This document shows positions 41,629-52,650 of a stretch of 64,000 nt of DNA, piece by piece. A model generated the notes under the pieces. The model had not been told where the DNA came from. It was given only the letters and a program-made list of their open reading frames with translations, and did not search any database. Made by a program: the position numbers and the translations under genes. The stretch is from Sedimenticola hydrogenitrophicus (lineage in GTDB: Bacteria > Pseudomonadota > Gammaproteobacteria > Chromatiales > Chromatiaceae): NCBI RefSeq assembly GCF_029017505.1, contig NZ_JAQGEI010000013.1:1-64000 (forward strand), read 5' to 3'. Every line of letters begins with the position of its first letter. Position 1 is the first letter of the stretch.

Positions 41629-43806
41629 TCAAAAGCTGTAGGTGTAGGTCAGCATGGCGGCGCGTGGCGCCCCGGCGTAATAGGTCTTGGTGCCGCTGGT
41701 GTCCTTCTTCACCTCGGTGGCGTAACGCTTGTCGAACAGGTTGTCCACGTTCAGCGAGACGCTGTGGGGGCCGGATGCGTAGCCCAGCATCAGGCTGGTG
41801 AGGAAGTCGTAGCCGTCATACTTCTCCGTGTTGGCGTTGTCCATGTAATAACTTCCCCAGCTGTCGGCCTGCAGGCGCGCCCGGAAGCCCGAGGGGTGGT
41901 CGTAGTCCAGGCTCAGGCTGAACTGGTGATTGGGCACGAAGGGGGTCTGGTTGCCCGAACGGTCCACCGCGGTCAGGGTGGCACCGCTGCGCACCAGCTC
42001 CTCGAACTCCTCGAACCGGTAGTCGCTGTAGGCGTAGTTGGCGCCCAGCCAGAGGCGCCGGCCCAGGGCCACCTTGCCGCTCAGTTCGAGGCCCTTTTTC
42101 AGCGTCTCTCCCGCATTCTGAAATTCACTCTCGCCGCTGGGCTGGAGCACCGAGACGATCTCGTCGCTGACGCGGGTTTGGTAGAGCGACAGGTCGAGAC
42201 TCCACTCCCGGGCCCGCGCCTTGAGCCCCACCTCCAGGTTGCGGGCGTTGGCCGCGTCCAGCTCCGGATTGCTCTGGATCTCCGATTCCGACGGCACCTG
42301 GCCGGACTGCGCCAGCATGCCGTAGAGGCTGAAGGTGTCGTTCAGGGCATAGCTGAGCCCGAGCTTGGGGGAAAACAGATCGAAGGTGGTATCGGTGCGG
42401 GTGGTGACCGGGGCCGCAAAGGTGTCGTAGCTCCTGGTGCCCCAGTCGTATTCTCCATAGGCAATCTCTTCGATATCGAAATTCATCCGGTCGAAGCGGA
42501 AGCCGGCGTCGATGGTCAGCCGATCGTTCGGTCGCAGCGTCTCCTGCAGGAACAGTCCGTACAGGGTGTTGGCGGCGTCCTCGGTGGAGAGCAGGTCGCC
42601 CTTGCGGTCGGAGAGGGTACGCACGATCCGGTTGACCGGCGGCGTGGGTCCGGGGGGATCAAACAGGGTCGTGGTGAGATCCGCGTATTGGTACTTTTCC
42701 GCCCCGTCGGTCTTGTCCAGGCGCGCGGTCACGCCACCCACCAGGGTACTGTCGCCCCACAGCCGGTGGCTGTAGGCGAATTCCAGGTCGCTGCCGAACA
42801 CGTTGGTGCCGGGATTGTCGTTGATCGCGCCGGTGACCGGATGGTAGTGATCCCAGCGGTTGAAGTAGACGCGCGGCTTGAACACCAGGTCGCCGAACGC
42901 CTGCTCATAGCGGCTGTTGAAGAACCAGATGGTCGAGTAGCGCCCGCTGTGCTGCCACTGGCTGCTGGTATCGCGCTGCTTGCCGCTGTCGCGGTACGCC
43001 TCGAACTCGCTCTCGGTCAACGAGGCGGGCAGTTGCAGGTCCGCCCGGGAGTAGCTCAGCTCGGTCTCCAGCGTCGCGCCGCCATCCAGCAACAGACCGT
43101 GCTTCAGGCTCAGTTGCTGGGTATCGAATTCGTTCCATTCGCGCCAGCTGTTCTTGGCGGCCCGATGGGAGCCGGTCAGCAGCACGCTGTTGCTGTCGTT
43201 CAACTCCTGGCTGTAGCGGAAATGCAGATTCTCCTGCCCCTGTTCGCCGACGCCAACCTTGACCCGGTTGCCGTCCACATCGAATACCGACTTGGAGATG
43301 ATCTGGATAGTGCCGCCGGCCGAACCGCTGCCATACAGCGACCCGGGCCCCTTGGTAATCTCGATACGCTCGATATCCTGGGTGTCGATGAAGTCGAAGC
43401 GCGAAAAACTGTCGGGGTCGGTCATGGGCACGCCATCGCGCAGGACCATGATCTCCCGCACCCCGTAGTTGGCCTTCTGTCCGGCGCCGCGGATGATCAG
43501 GCGCGCGTCATAACCGCCGTTTTTCGATTCGATCAGTACCCCGGGGGTGCCCCTGACCGCATCCTTGATGTTCTGCATTTTTTCGCTATCGATACGCTTG
43601 GCGTCGATCACGCTGATCGCCGCCGGCACCTCCCGGGTGCCGCGGGCGATACGCGAGGCGGTGACGCTGATGGTGTCGACCGGCTCGGCGGACACCGGCT
43701 CCGCCTCGCTGGCCGCGGGATCCGCCGCCAGCAGGCCGGGGCTGAAAATTAACAGGGAGGTGGTGAGGGTTGATCTGAGGGTACTGTTATATTTATTGAG
43801 ATGCAT
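41629..43806 (-). CDS. TonB-dependent outer-membrane receptor
   Basis: 725 residues from the ATG at 43806, giving a signal peptide that ends near LLAADP. TonB box-like ISVTAS lies near the mature N-terminus, followed by the plug domain (about 50-160: TPGVLIESKNGGYDARLIIRG, IEITKGPGSLYGSGSAGGTIQI) and a beta-barrel to a terminal aromatic (TYTYSF). It should import a metal chelate or cofactor. It is the first gene of an eight-gene operon with its own ExbB, ExbD and TonB. The polyferredoxin and CcdA-like genes suggest a reductive uptake step. Confidence 0.93.
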   Translation of the reverse strand: MHLNKYNSTLRSTLTTSLLIFSPGLLAADPAASEAEPVSAEPVDTISVTASRIARGTREVPAAISVIDAKRIDSEKMQNIKDAVRGTPGVLIESKNGGYDARLIIRGAGQKANYGVREIMVLRDGVPMTDPDSFSRFDFIDTQDIERIEITKGPGSLYGSGSAGGTIQIISKSVFDVDGNRVKVGVGEQGQENLHFRYSQELNDSNSVLLTGSHRAAKNSWREWNEFDTQQLSLKHGLLLDGGATLETELSYSRADLQLPASLTESEFEAYRDSGKQRDTSSQWQHSGRYSTIWFFNSRYEQAFGDLVFKPRVYFNRWDHYHPVTGAINDNPGTNVFGSDLEFAYSHRLWGDSTLVGGVTARLDKTDGAEKYQYADLTTTLFDPPGPTPPVNRIVRTLSDRKGDLLSTEDAANTLYGLFLQETLRPNDRLTIDAGFRFDRMNFDIEEIAYGEYDWGTRSYDTFAAPVTTRTDTTFDLFSPKLGLSYALNDTFSLYGMLAQSGQVPSESEIQSNPELDAANARNLEVGLKARAREWSLDLSLYQTRVSDEIVSVLQPSGESEFQNAGETLKKGLELSGKVALGRRLWLGANYAYSDYRFEEFEELVRSGATLTAVDRSGNQTPFVPNHQFSLSLDYDHPSGFRARLQADSWGSYYMDNANTEKYDGYDFLTSLMLGYASGPHSVSLNVDNLFDKRYATEVKKDTSGTKTYYAGAPRAAMLTYTYSF

Positions 43807-43996
43807 AACTGCTTTGCAACCTGTCAGTCTGGGTAAAAGGAGAGGCCGGCAAGACATTCACCCCCGGCACATCAAAAGCCGCGAAACGGCGCTGGCGAAA
43901 TTCCCTTTCAGATTGAGTGGTGAAATGGTATTCCCCGGCGCTGCGAATGTTCAGAGGCATGTGGATGCACAACCAGGGAATTAAGGTATTTATTAC

Positions 43997-44010
43997 TTGA
44001 TATTCATCAA
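43997..44010. promoter_or_regulatory. FNR/ANR-type box
   Basis: TTGATATTCATCAA matches the FNR consensus TTGAT-N4-ATCAA without mismatch. It lies 191 bp upstream of the TonB-dependent receptor and 306 bp upstream of the divergent glutamine amidotransferase gene. Regulation by oxygen is inferred. Nothing else is recognised in this 509-bp gap. Confidence 0.65.
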
Positions 44011-44315
44011 CTTACCCTAAAAGAGAGTGACCAGATCCACGCCCAGGCCGGGTTAAACACCACAATCAGTGTGTTAATTGACCCAAAAAATCGGCTATTG
44101 CCGCTGGCCCACCACATCGGTTCGTGGGGGGGCGGCCAGTGTTTCCCTGCGGGAAGCTGACCCATGCCTTCGAGCGGATCGGCGGCTTCCTGCCCTCCGG
44201 GTGACCGGCCTATACCCACAGGGTCCGCAGCTTGTTATCATCTCCGGGTCATCCAAGCCCTGGTCGAGATTGACAGCCAGGTCTGGCAACTTACCGCCCA
44301 CCATCAATTGCAGCC

Positions 44316-45032
44316 ATGAAGCCGTTACTCATCGTCAGCCACGTCGCCTGCAGTCGCCCCGGTTATCTGTGTGACTACCTGGACCGGCAGTCCGTGACCT
44401 ATCGGCGCTTCAGCATCGAATCCGGCGAAGCGCTGCCCCCTGCCGACGAACTGTCCGGACTGGTGCTGCTGGGCGCCCCGGTCAGCGTCAACAGCGCGCA
44501 GGTGTGGATCGAACAGGAGATGGCGCTGGTGCGCGACTGCGCCGAGCGGGAGATACCGGTGTTCGGCATCTGCTTTGGCGGCCAGTTGATCAGCAAGGCG
44601 TTTGGCGGCGAGGTGTACGCCGCCCCCTCGATGCAGATCGGCTGGCACCCGATCACCATCACCGAGCAGACCCGGCGGTTGTTCAACGGCAACCCGGTGC
44701 CGGAACACTTCAGCGCCTTCGAGTGGCATGGTGAGACCTTCACCCTGCCCGCTGGCGCCGTACCCCTGTTCAACGGCGACTGCATCGGCAACCAGGGCTT
44801 CCTGCACCGGGGCTGCCTGGCGGTCCAGTTCCACCCGGAGGTCACCGAGGAGATCATCCGCGAGTGGGTGGCCCGCTACGAGGCCTGCGTCGACAAGCCG
44901 ACCGTCTGCGTCCAGGACCACCACGAGATTCTGCTGGACGTGCCGCTGAAACTCGCCGCCATGCGCCACATGGCGGACAACCTGTTCGACTGGTGGCTCG
45001 GCCAGGTGGAACCGGTGAACACTCCCCGATAA
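44316..45032 (+). CDS. Class I glutamine amidotransferase-like protein
   Basis: 238 residues. The nucleophile elbow is GICFGGQL (Cys near residue 87) and the His-Glu pair lies in QFHPEV, so the full GATase catalytic triad is present. No synthetase domain is fused. Similar stand-alone proteins resemble GuaA's amidotransferase domain or gamma-glutamyl hydrolases; the acceptor is unknown. It stands alone between the TonB operon and the aminotransferase gene. Confidence 0.87.
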   Translation: MKPLLIVSHVACSRPGYLCDYLDRQSVTYRRFSIESGEALPPADELSGLVLLGAPVSVNSAQVWIEQEMALVRDCAEREIPVFGICFGGQLISKAFGGEVYAAPSMQIGWHPITITEQTRRLFNGNPVPEHFSAFEWHGETFTLPAGAVPLFNGDCIGNQGFLHRGCLAVQFHPEVTEEIIREWVARYEACVDKPTVCVQDHHEILLDVPLKLAAMRHMADNLFDWWLGQVEPVNTPR

Positions 45033-45180
45033 GCTCCACGGACACTTTTTCCCGACGGGGCACACCGTAACGACGGTTTCGGTTAGAATGCGGCTTTGCC
45101 GCGCCGCCGCGTCTGCGAATCGGGATACCATCCCGGCGCCGGCCTACCCGATCACGTGATAACCACGCAGGACTACAGCT

Positions 45181-46359
45181 ATGCAATTTCGCCCCTTCAA
45201 CCCTCCCGTTCGCACCCTGATGGGCCCCGGCCCCTCCGATGTCCACCCGCGCATCCTGGAGGCCATGTCCCGGCCCACCATCGGCCACCTGGATCCCGCC
45301 TTCGTGCAGATGATGGAGGAGGTGAAGGCACTGCTGCAGTACGCCTTCCAGACCAAAAACGAGCTCACCATGCCGGTCTCCGCCCCCGGCTCCGCCGGTA
45401 TGGAGACCTGCTTCGCCAACCTGGTGGAACCGGGTGACCAGGTAATCGTCTGCCAGAACGGCGTCTTCGGTGGGCGCATGAAGGAGAACGTGGAGCGCTG
45501 CGGCGGCAGCGCGATCATGGTGGAGGACACCTGGGGCGAGGCGATCGATCCGAACAAGCTGGAGGAGGCCCTGAAGGCCAACCCGGAGGCGCGCATCGTC
45601 GCCTTCGTCCAGGCCGAGACCTCCACCGGCGCCCAGTCGGACGCCGAAACCCTGGTGAAACTGGCCCACCAGTACGACTGCCTCACCATCGTCGACGCCG
45701 TCACCTCGCTCGGCGGCACCCCGGTGAAGGTGGATGAGTGGGGTATCGACGCCATCTACTCCGGCACCCAGAAGTGTCTCTCCTGCACCCCGGGTCTGTC
45801 GCCGGTCAGCTTCGGCGAGCGCGCCCTGGAGAAGATTCGCAACCGCAAGCAGAAGGTACAGAGCTGGTTCATGGACCTGAACCTGGTGATGGGCTACTGG
45901 GGCAGCCGCGCCAAGCGCGCCTACCACCACACCGCGCCGATCAACGCCCTGTACGGTCTGCACGAGGCGCTGCTGATGCTCAAGGAGGAGGGACTGGAGA
46001 ATGCCTGGCAGCGGCACATGAACAACCACCTGGCGCTGCGCGCCCGTCTGGAAGCGCTGGGCCTGACCTTCATCGTCAAGGAGGCGGACCGCCTGCCCCA
46101 GCTCAACGCCGTCTCCATTCCGGCGGGCGTCGATGACGCCGAGGTGCGCAACCGCCTGCTCAACGAGTACAACCTGGAGATCGGCGCCGGCCTCGGTGCC
46201 CTGGCGGGCAAGGTGTGGCGCATCGGCCTGATGGGTCACGCCAGCCGCGCCGAGAACATCCTGCTCTGCGCCGGCGCCCTGGAGACCATCCTCTCCGACC
46301 TGGGCGCCGACACTGGCCGGGTGGCCCCCCAGGCCGCCCTGGAGGAGGCGCTGGCCTGA
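45181..46359 (+). CDS. Alanine/serine-glyoxylate aminotransferase family enzyme
   Basis: 392 residues. The class V aminotransferase fold is clear: LMGPGPSDVHPRILEAM at the start, AETSTGAQSDAE, VDAVTSLGGTP, and the PLP lysine in YSGTQKCLSCTPG. Enzymes of this group transfer an amino group from serine or alanine to glyoxylate, giving glycine. A link with the glyoxylate bypass genes about 1-5 kb away is plausible, since that pathway makes glyoxylate. It is monocistronic and followed by REP units and the RAYT gene. Confidence 0.9.
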   Translation: MQFRPFNPPVRTLMGPGPSDVHPRILEAMSRPTIGHLDPAFVQMMEEVKALLQYAFQTKNELTMPVSAPGSAGMETCFANLVEPGDQVIVCQNGVFGGRMKENVERCGGSAIMVEDTWGEAIDPNKLEEALKANPEARIVAFVQAETSTGAQSDAETLVKLAHQYDCLTIVDAVTSLGGTPVKVDEWGIDAIYSGTQKCLSCTPGLSPVSFGERALEKIRNRKQKVQSWFMDLNLVMGYWGSRAKRAYHHTAPINALYGLHEALLMLKEEGLENAWQRHMNNHLALRARLEALGLTFIVKEADRLPQLNAVSIPAGVDDAEVRNRLLNEYNLEIGAGLGALAGKVWRIGLMGHASRAENILLCAGALETILSDLGADTGRVAPQAALEEALA

Positions 46360-46407
46360 CCACCACGCCCGTTGCTGCGGTTCGCTACGCCCACCACATC
46401 CCATAAA

Positions 46408-46482
46408 GTAGGGTGCTGGTGAGCCTGCGAACCGCACCAACCGCACCATGTAGGGTGCCGGTGAGCTTGCGAACCGCACCAA
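46408..46482. repeat. Two REP units upstream of the RAYT gene
   Basis: GTAGGGTGCTGGTGAGCCTGCGAACCGCACC and a second unit differing at a few positions, in direct orientation and about 40 bp apart. They end 28 bp before the RAYT start. Confidence 0.88.
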
Positions 46483-46509
46483 TAATCAAGATACAGGGAG
46501 TATCAACCG

Positions 46510-47049
46510 ATGACGGAATATCGAAGAGCGACTGTCGCTGGCGGAACCTATTTTTTCACGCTCAACTGCCTGCTACGCCAGCATAACCATCTGCTGACTG
46601 ACCATATCGATACCCTGCGCAATGCCTTTCAATATGTGAAACAAAAACATCCATTCGATATGCCGGCCGTCGTCATTCTGCCGGATCACCTGCATTGCAT
46701 CTGGCAATTACCCGACGGCGATATGGACTATAAAACCCGTTGGTCCCTGGTGAAGTCTCACTTTTCACGCTCCATCCCAATGGGCGAACAGCGCTCATTG
46801 AGTCGGCTCAAGCGAGGTGAACGGGGAATATGGCAAAGGCGTTACTGGGAACATCTGATACGGGACGAAATGGACTACGCCCATCACACCGACTATATCC
46901 ATTGGAACCCGGTAAAACATGGCTGGGTACCACGGGTTTCCGATTGGCCATACTCGAGCTTCCACCGCCATGTCGAGAAAGGAGTGTATCTCATCGACTG
47001 GGCGGGCAGTTCATCGGAAGAAATGGAGACAGGGGAAGCTCATGAATGA
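46510..47049 (+). mobile_element. REP-associated tyrosine transposase (RAYT)
   Basis: 179 residues of the IS200/IS605 Y1 type: HUH metal site HLH in VVILPDHLHCIWQLP and the later DYIHWNPVKHGWV with candidate nucleophile Tyr near residue 137. RAYTs are domesticated single-strand transposases that recognise REP hairpins. REP units flank it on both sides (46408-46482 and 47049-47160), and REP pairs of the same sequence occur at 20.7 and 60.6 kb. The frame is intact, so it is probably functional and responsible for family C. Confidence 0.93.
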
Positions 47050-47160
47050 TGCGGTTCGCACCACTCACCGCATCCTACGACATCGGCGGTGATACGGCAC
47101 AAACCACACCCCGATGCAGGGTGCCGGTGAGCCTGCGAACCGCACCAAGTAGGGTGCCGG
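47049..47160. repeat. REP units downstream of the RAYT gene
   Basis: An inverted unit (GATGCGGTTCGCACCACTCA...CATCCTAC) followed by direct units GGGTGCCGGTGAGCCTGCGA and a partial GTAGGGTGCCGG. They lie between the RAYT and AceK genes. Confidence 0.85.
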
Positions 47161-47166
47161 CAAACC

Positions 47167-48921
47167 TCAAGCCGTGGCCGTGCTCTTCTCGAACGCGTCG
47201 CGATACTGGTTGATAAAGCGGATATCCTGGGAATAGGGGAACACATCGGCATGGATGCCGCGGCCGATATCCTGCTGCTGTTCGCGCCAGTAGCGGGCAT
47301 CGAACAGCTCCGGATGCAGCTCCAGCAGGGTCTTGCGGATCAGCGGGCTGGCGCTGAGGAAGGTGAGGAACTCCTCGGGAAACACATCGTCATCGGCCAC
47401 CGAGTACCAGGGCTCGCTGCTCATCTCATCCTCAGGGGTGCGCGGTGGCGGGATCTGGCGGAAGTTGCACTCGGTCATCTTGCAGATCTCGTCATAGTCA
47501 TAGAACACCACCTTGCCCTGGTGGGTGACGCCGAAGTTCTTGAACAGCAGGTCGCCGGGGAAGATATTCGCCGCCATCAGCTGTTTGATCGCCAGCCCCC
47601 AGTCATCCAGCATGGTCCGCACCGTCTCCGGAGCGGCCTGCGCCAGACAGATATCCAGCGGCGTCATGCGGTGCTCTATGTAGAGGTGGTTGATAACCAG
47701 CTTGTCCCCGTCCCGCTCCAGCTGGGACGGAATCGCCTCCTCCAGCTCCGCCATCAGCTCGGGGGCGATGCGGTGGCGCGGGAAGGCGGTCTTGGAGAAC
47801 TCCAGGGTGTCCGCCATGCGCCCCACCCGGTCGTGCAGCTTGACCTGCAGGTAGCGCTGCTTCACCTGGGCATGGGTGATGTTTTTCTGCGGCGCGAACT
47901 GGTCGCGGATCACCTTGAAGACGAACGGGTAGGAGGGGAGCGTGAATACCATCATCACCAGCCCGCGCACGCCCGGTGCCACGATAAAGCGATCATTGCT
48001 GTTGTTCAGGTGGCGCAGCAGGTCGCGGTAGAACTCGTTCTTCGCCTGCTTGTGGAAACCGATACTCATATAGAGCTCGGCGAGCGGCTTGTTGGGCATG
48101 ATGCTCTGCAGAAAACTGACCGTGGCCGCCGGAATCGAGTTATTGGCCATGAAATAGGCGCGGGCGAAACTGAACAGCGCCTCCACCTCCTCGTGGCTGG
48201 TGAGCAGGCTGTCGACAAAGATGGTGCCGCGATAGTTCAGCAGCGGCAGCACCAGCGGCCGCACCCCCTCGTCGCTCACCACCCGGCCGATCAGGTAGGC
48301 TGCCTTGTTGCGATAGAAGGGCGCCTCCAGCACATCGATGCGCAGCTCGTCATCCGCCAGCCGGCCGAACGGGGAACGGGTGCGGAAGGCGTGGGCGACA
48401 TGCCGGATATCGCGCTCCATATCCTGATAGGGGATTCGGAAATAGAAGCCCGACAGGATCTCCCGCAGACAGGTCTCCAGGCCGCCGTCCTTGAGATGAA
48501 AGGACATGAACACCCGGTCGCGCCGGGTCAGCTCCTCCCGATCCACCCCGGATTCGATAAAGATCTTGTCATTATCGAAATACTGGCGGGCGAACATCTT
48601 GCAGAAGACCGAGTTGTAGAAGGTCTCGGCCAGTTCCGGGCGCCGGTAGTTGACCAGATACTGCTGGTACTGCGCCTTCACCCGCTGCCACAGGGCATCA
48701 TCCACCTGGGAGACATCAAAGGTGGAGCGGACCTTGTCGATCGCCTCCTGCACCCGTCGGTCGTAGAAACTGATCCGGTCTACCGAGGCCTGCCGGATCG
48801 CCTCCCAGTCAGCCTGCTCGTAACTCTGGCGCACCTGGCGGGTGATCTCCTGAAAAAAGGAGAAGTGACGTTCGAAGCCGGTAAAAATGGTGCGGGCAAG
48901 CTGCTGTGCCAGATCTGTCAT
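47167..48921 (-). CDS. aceK: Isocitrate dehydrogenase kinase/phosphatase
   Basis: 584 residues, the full AceK length. Recognisable stretches include SYEQADWEAIRQASVDRISFYDRRVQE near the N-terminus, the ATP-binding region VAPGVRGLVMMVFTLPSYPFVFKVIRD, and the C-terminal FKNFGVTHQGKVVFYDYDEIC with its catalytic Asp. AceK phosphorylates isocitrate dehydrogenase, so that isocitrate enters the glyoxylate bypass. It is divergent from aceB-aceA; in enterobacteria aceK follows aceA instead. Confidence 0.96.
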   Translation of the reverse strand: MTDLAQQLARTIFTGFERHFSFFQEITRQVRQSYEQADWEAIRQASVDRISFYDRRVQEAIDKVRSTFDVSQVDDALWQRVKAQYQQYLVNYRRPELAETFYNSVFCKMFARQYFDNDKIFIESGVDREELTRRDRVFMSFHLKDGGLETCLREILSGFYFRIPYQDMERDIRHVAHAFRTRSPFGRLADDELRIDVLEAPFYRNKAAYLIGRVVSDEGVRPLVLPLLNYRGTIFVDSLLTSHEEVEALFSFARAYFMANNSIPAATVSFLQSIMPNKPLAELYMSIGFHKQAKNEFYRDLLRHLNNSNDRFIVAPGVRGLVMMVFTLPSYPFVFKVIRDQFAPQKNITHAQVKQRYLQVKLHDRVGRMADTLEFSKTAFPRHRIAPELMAELEEAIPSQLERDGDKLVINHLYIEHRMTPLDICLAQAAPETVRTMLDDWGLAIKQLMAANIFPGDLLFKNFGVTHQGKVVFYDYDEICKMTECNFRQIPPPRTPEDEMSSEPWYSVADDDVFPEEFLTFLSASPLIRKTLLELHPELFDARYWREQQQDIGRGIHADVFPYSQDIRFINQYRDAFEKSTATA

Positions 48922-49329
48922 GTACCCTTACTCCTGGAAACGCGGTCTCGGATCAATCTGATATAAATATAGCTTTCAAATTCAACACATTAACCTATCA
49001 CCCCCCCGGTCCATGAAAAAACCGTGGCTCCAGGGGTAGCGCCCGGACGCCCATCCGGCTCGGTCAAGCCCGCCAGACTCCCTGGTAAATCACTGGATTG
49101 CCGATCTGAAAGAGAGATTGCACGGTGGTTACGGTTTTATTACTACCGCATTTTCTTCCGCATCGCAGCATAAATAATTTCAATACAAACTATTAAAGTA
49201 TTTATGGTTCTTAATAGTTCACAATTGCGTATGCTCTATGCCGTTATAACCATCTATTTGCTTGTTATTTCTAAGGTTTTACCCGATTCCTCGGGTATTT
49301 CCCTAATAAGCATCCGGGGAGATACCACC
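48922..49329. promoter_or_regulatory. Divergent aceK / aceB regulatory region
   Basis: 408 bp without a gene. The half next to aceB is AT-rich and contains a perfect 8-bp inverted repeat, ACTATTAA (49189-49196) and TTAATAGT (49211-49218), 14 bp apart. It may be the operator of a glyoxylate-bypass regulator; the protein is not in the window. Confidence 0.5.
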
Positions 49330-50955
49330 ATGACAGCCGTTCAGCTCAGCACCCAGACAACCGGTCAACGCATCAGAGTGAACGCCCCACTGGCCGAGGG
49401 CCACGAGCGGATTCTGCTCCCGGAGGCCCTCCAGTTGGTCGCCGACCTGGAGCGCCGCTTCGGCAAGCGACGCAAACAGCTGCTGGGGCTGCGCGCGGAT
49501 CGGCAACGCCGGCTCAACGCCGGCGAGCTGCCCGGTTTCCGGGTGGAGACCGCGGAGCTGCGGGCAAGCGAATGGCGCGTAAAGCAGGCGCCGGCCGATC
49601 TGCAGGACCGCCGCGTGGAGATCACCGGAGCGGTGGAGCGCAAGTTGGTGCTCGACGCCCTCAACTCCGGGGCCAACTGTTTCATGGCCGATTTCGAGGA
49701 TGCCCACTCCCCCACCTGGCGCGGCACGGTCGAGGGCCAGCTCAACCTGCACCAGGCGGTGCGTGGCAGCCTCGGCTACCCTGAGCCGGACCAGGAGCCG
49801 GACGGGCATCACTACCGGCTGGAGGAGCGGCGCGCCACCCTGATGGTGCGCCCCCGGGGCTGGCACCTGGAGGAGAAACACCTGGAGGTGGATGGCCAGC
49901 CGGTCTCCGCCAGCCTGTTCGACTTCGGCCTGTTCATGTTCCATAACGGCCTGCAACTGCTGGAACAGGGCAGCGGCCCCTATTTCTACCTGCCCAAGCT
50001 GGAGGGCTACATCGAGGCCCAGCTGTGGGCCGATGTCTTCGCCTATGCCGAAGAGAGCCTGGGCCTGAATCACGGCAGCATCTGCTGCACCCTGCTGATT
50101 GAGACCCTCCCGGCGGCCTTCGAGATGGAGGAGATGCTCTACACCTTGCGGGATTACGCGGTCGGGCTGGCCACCGGCCCCCGGGACTACCTGTTCAGCT
50201 GCATCAAACGACTCCACGCCCACCCCGAGTGGGTACTCCCGGAGCGCAGCCAGATCACCCTGGAATCGGACTTTTTGCGGGCCTGTTCGCAGCTGTTGAT
50301 CAAGACCTGCCATCGCCGCGGCGCCCATGCCATCGGCGGCATGGCCGCCCGGATTCCGCTCAAGGATGACCCGGGTGCCGATGCCGAGGCCCGGAACCAG
50401 GCCAGCGCCGACACGGCGCGCGAGGCGAACGACGGCCACGACGGCATCCGGGTGGCCCACCCCGCCCTGGTCCTGCTGGCGAAGGCGGTATTCGACCGGA
50501 TCATGCCGCGGGCGAATCAGCTGGACCGGCAGCTGCATGAACTGAGCGTCAGCGAAGCCGACCTGCTGGAGCCGCCGACGGGCCGCATCACCGCGGCGGG
50601 TCTTGACTACAATATCAGTGCTGGCCTGCGTTACCTGGCCGCCTGGCTGGACGGACGGGGTACCTTACCGCTCCACAATCTAATGGAAGACGCCGCCACC
50701 GCCGAGCTTGCCAGAGCCCAGATCTGGCAGTGGATACGCTACCCCAAAGGGATCCTGGAAGATGGACGCAACATCACCCTCGAGCTGTTTAACGAGGGCG
50801 TTGCGCAAGAACTGGAACAGATCCGCCAGGAGGTGGGGCCGGCGGCCTTTGCGGCCGGCCACTACCAGGCGGCAGCCAAGCTGTTCAGCGAGCTTATCGC
50901 CAATGATCGCTTTGTTGAGTTCCTTACACTGCCCGCATACCAAACGCTGGCCTGA
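49330..50955 (+). CDS. aceB: Malate synthase A
   Basis: 541 residues from the ATG at 49330; the in-frame start at 49204 lies within the AT-rich regulatory region. Malate synthase A signatures are present: NCFMADFEDAHSPTW, TLMVRPRGWHL with the catalytic Arg, YFYLPKLEGYIEAQLW and GHDGIRVAHPALV. It condenses glyoxylate and acetyl-CoA to malate. aceA follows after 96 bp, so the two are probably co-transcribed. Confidence 0.96.
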   Translation: MTAVQLSTQTTGQRIRVNAPLAEGHERILLPEALQLVADLERRFGKRRKQLLGLRADRQRRLNAGELPGFRVETAELRASEWRVKQAPADLQDRRVEITGAVERKLVLDALNSGANCFMADFEDAHSPTWRGTVEGQLNLHQAVRGSLGYPEPDQEPDGHHYRLEERRATLMVRPRGWHLEEKHLEVDGQPVSASLFDFGLFMFHNGLQLLEQGSGPYFYLPKLEGYIEAQLWADVFAYAEESLGLNHGSICCTLLIETLPAAFEMEEMLYTLRDYAVGLATGPRDYLFSCIKRLHAHPEWVLPERSQITLESDFLRACSQLLIKTCHRRGAHAIGGMAARIPLKDDPGADAEARNQASADTAREANDGHDGIRVAHPALVLLAKAVFDRIMPRANQLDRQLHELSVSEADLLEPPTGRITAAGLDYNISAGLRYLAAWLDGRGTLPLHNLMEDAATAELARAQIWQWIRYPKGILEDGRNITLELFNEGVAQELEQIRQEVGPAAFAAGHYQAAAKLFSELIANDRFVEFLTLPAYQTLA

Positions 50956-51051
50956 GATAACCGTATAGCCAAAACCGTTGGTCCCCGGCCACCCGGCGGG
51001 AGGATTGAACGGAGGAGGTTCGATGAGAGCAATACTGAAGGAGTTTGTTAT

Positions 51052-52362
<1,311 letters not shown>

Positions 52363-52384
52363 GCGACTTTCATGACCGCGCGAC

Positions 52385-52415
52385 CGGCCACGCCCGCAAG
52401 GGTGTGGCCGTTTTT
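52385..52415 (+). terminator. Rho-independent terminator after aceA
   Basis: CGGCCACGCCC-GCAA-GGGTGTGGCCG forms an 11-bp stem with one G-U pair and a GCAA tetraloop, followed by TTTTT. It starts 23 bp after the aceA stop codon. Confidence 0.93.
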
Positions 52416-52428
52416 ACTTAGGAATTGG

Positions 52429-52635
52429 GTAACTACTCACGAGGTGATTGGCCTGCTTTGTTGGCCGATCTTGATGGCGCCTCGAATCCGGCCCCTTTTT
52501 CAGATTCAAGCCTGCCCTTGTTTGAGCGAAGCGAGTTTGGGCAGGCGCTGAAAAAGGGGCCGGATTCGAGGACACAAGCCATCATGTGAGGCCGGCAAGG
52601 CAGGACAATCACTTACAGACCGAGTGAGTAATTAC
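52429..52635. repeat. Family A MITE, copy 4 (arms swapped)
   Basis: 207 bp. The core orientation is the same as in the other copies; the extra block (ACAGACCGA) is in the right arm, as in copy 2. Its right end, GTGAGTAATTAC, is followed immediately by CAGGAGGAG, the ribosome-binding site of rraA. Confidence 0.93.
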
Positions 52636-52650
52636 CAGGAGGAGAAAAAC

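Noticed and set aside
41764-43752. A 662-residue open frame on the plus strand
   Set aside because: It is antisense to the TonB-dependent receptor gene, shows no family features, and arises from the high GC content.
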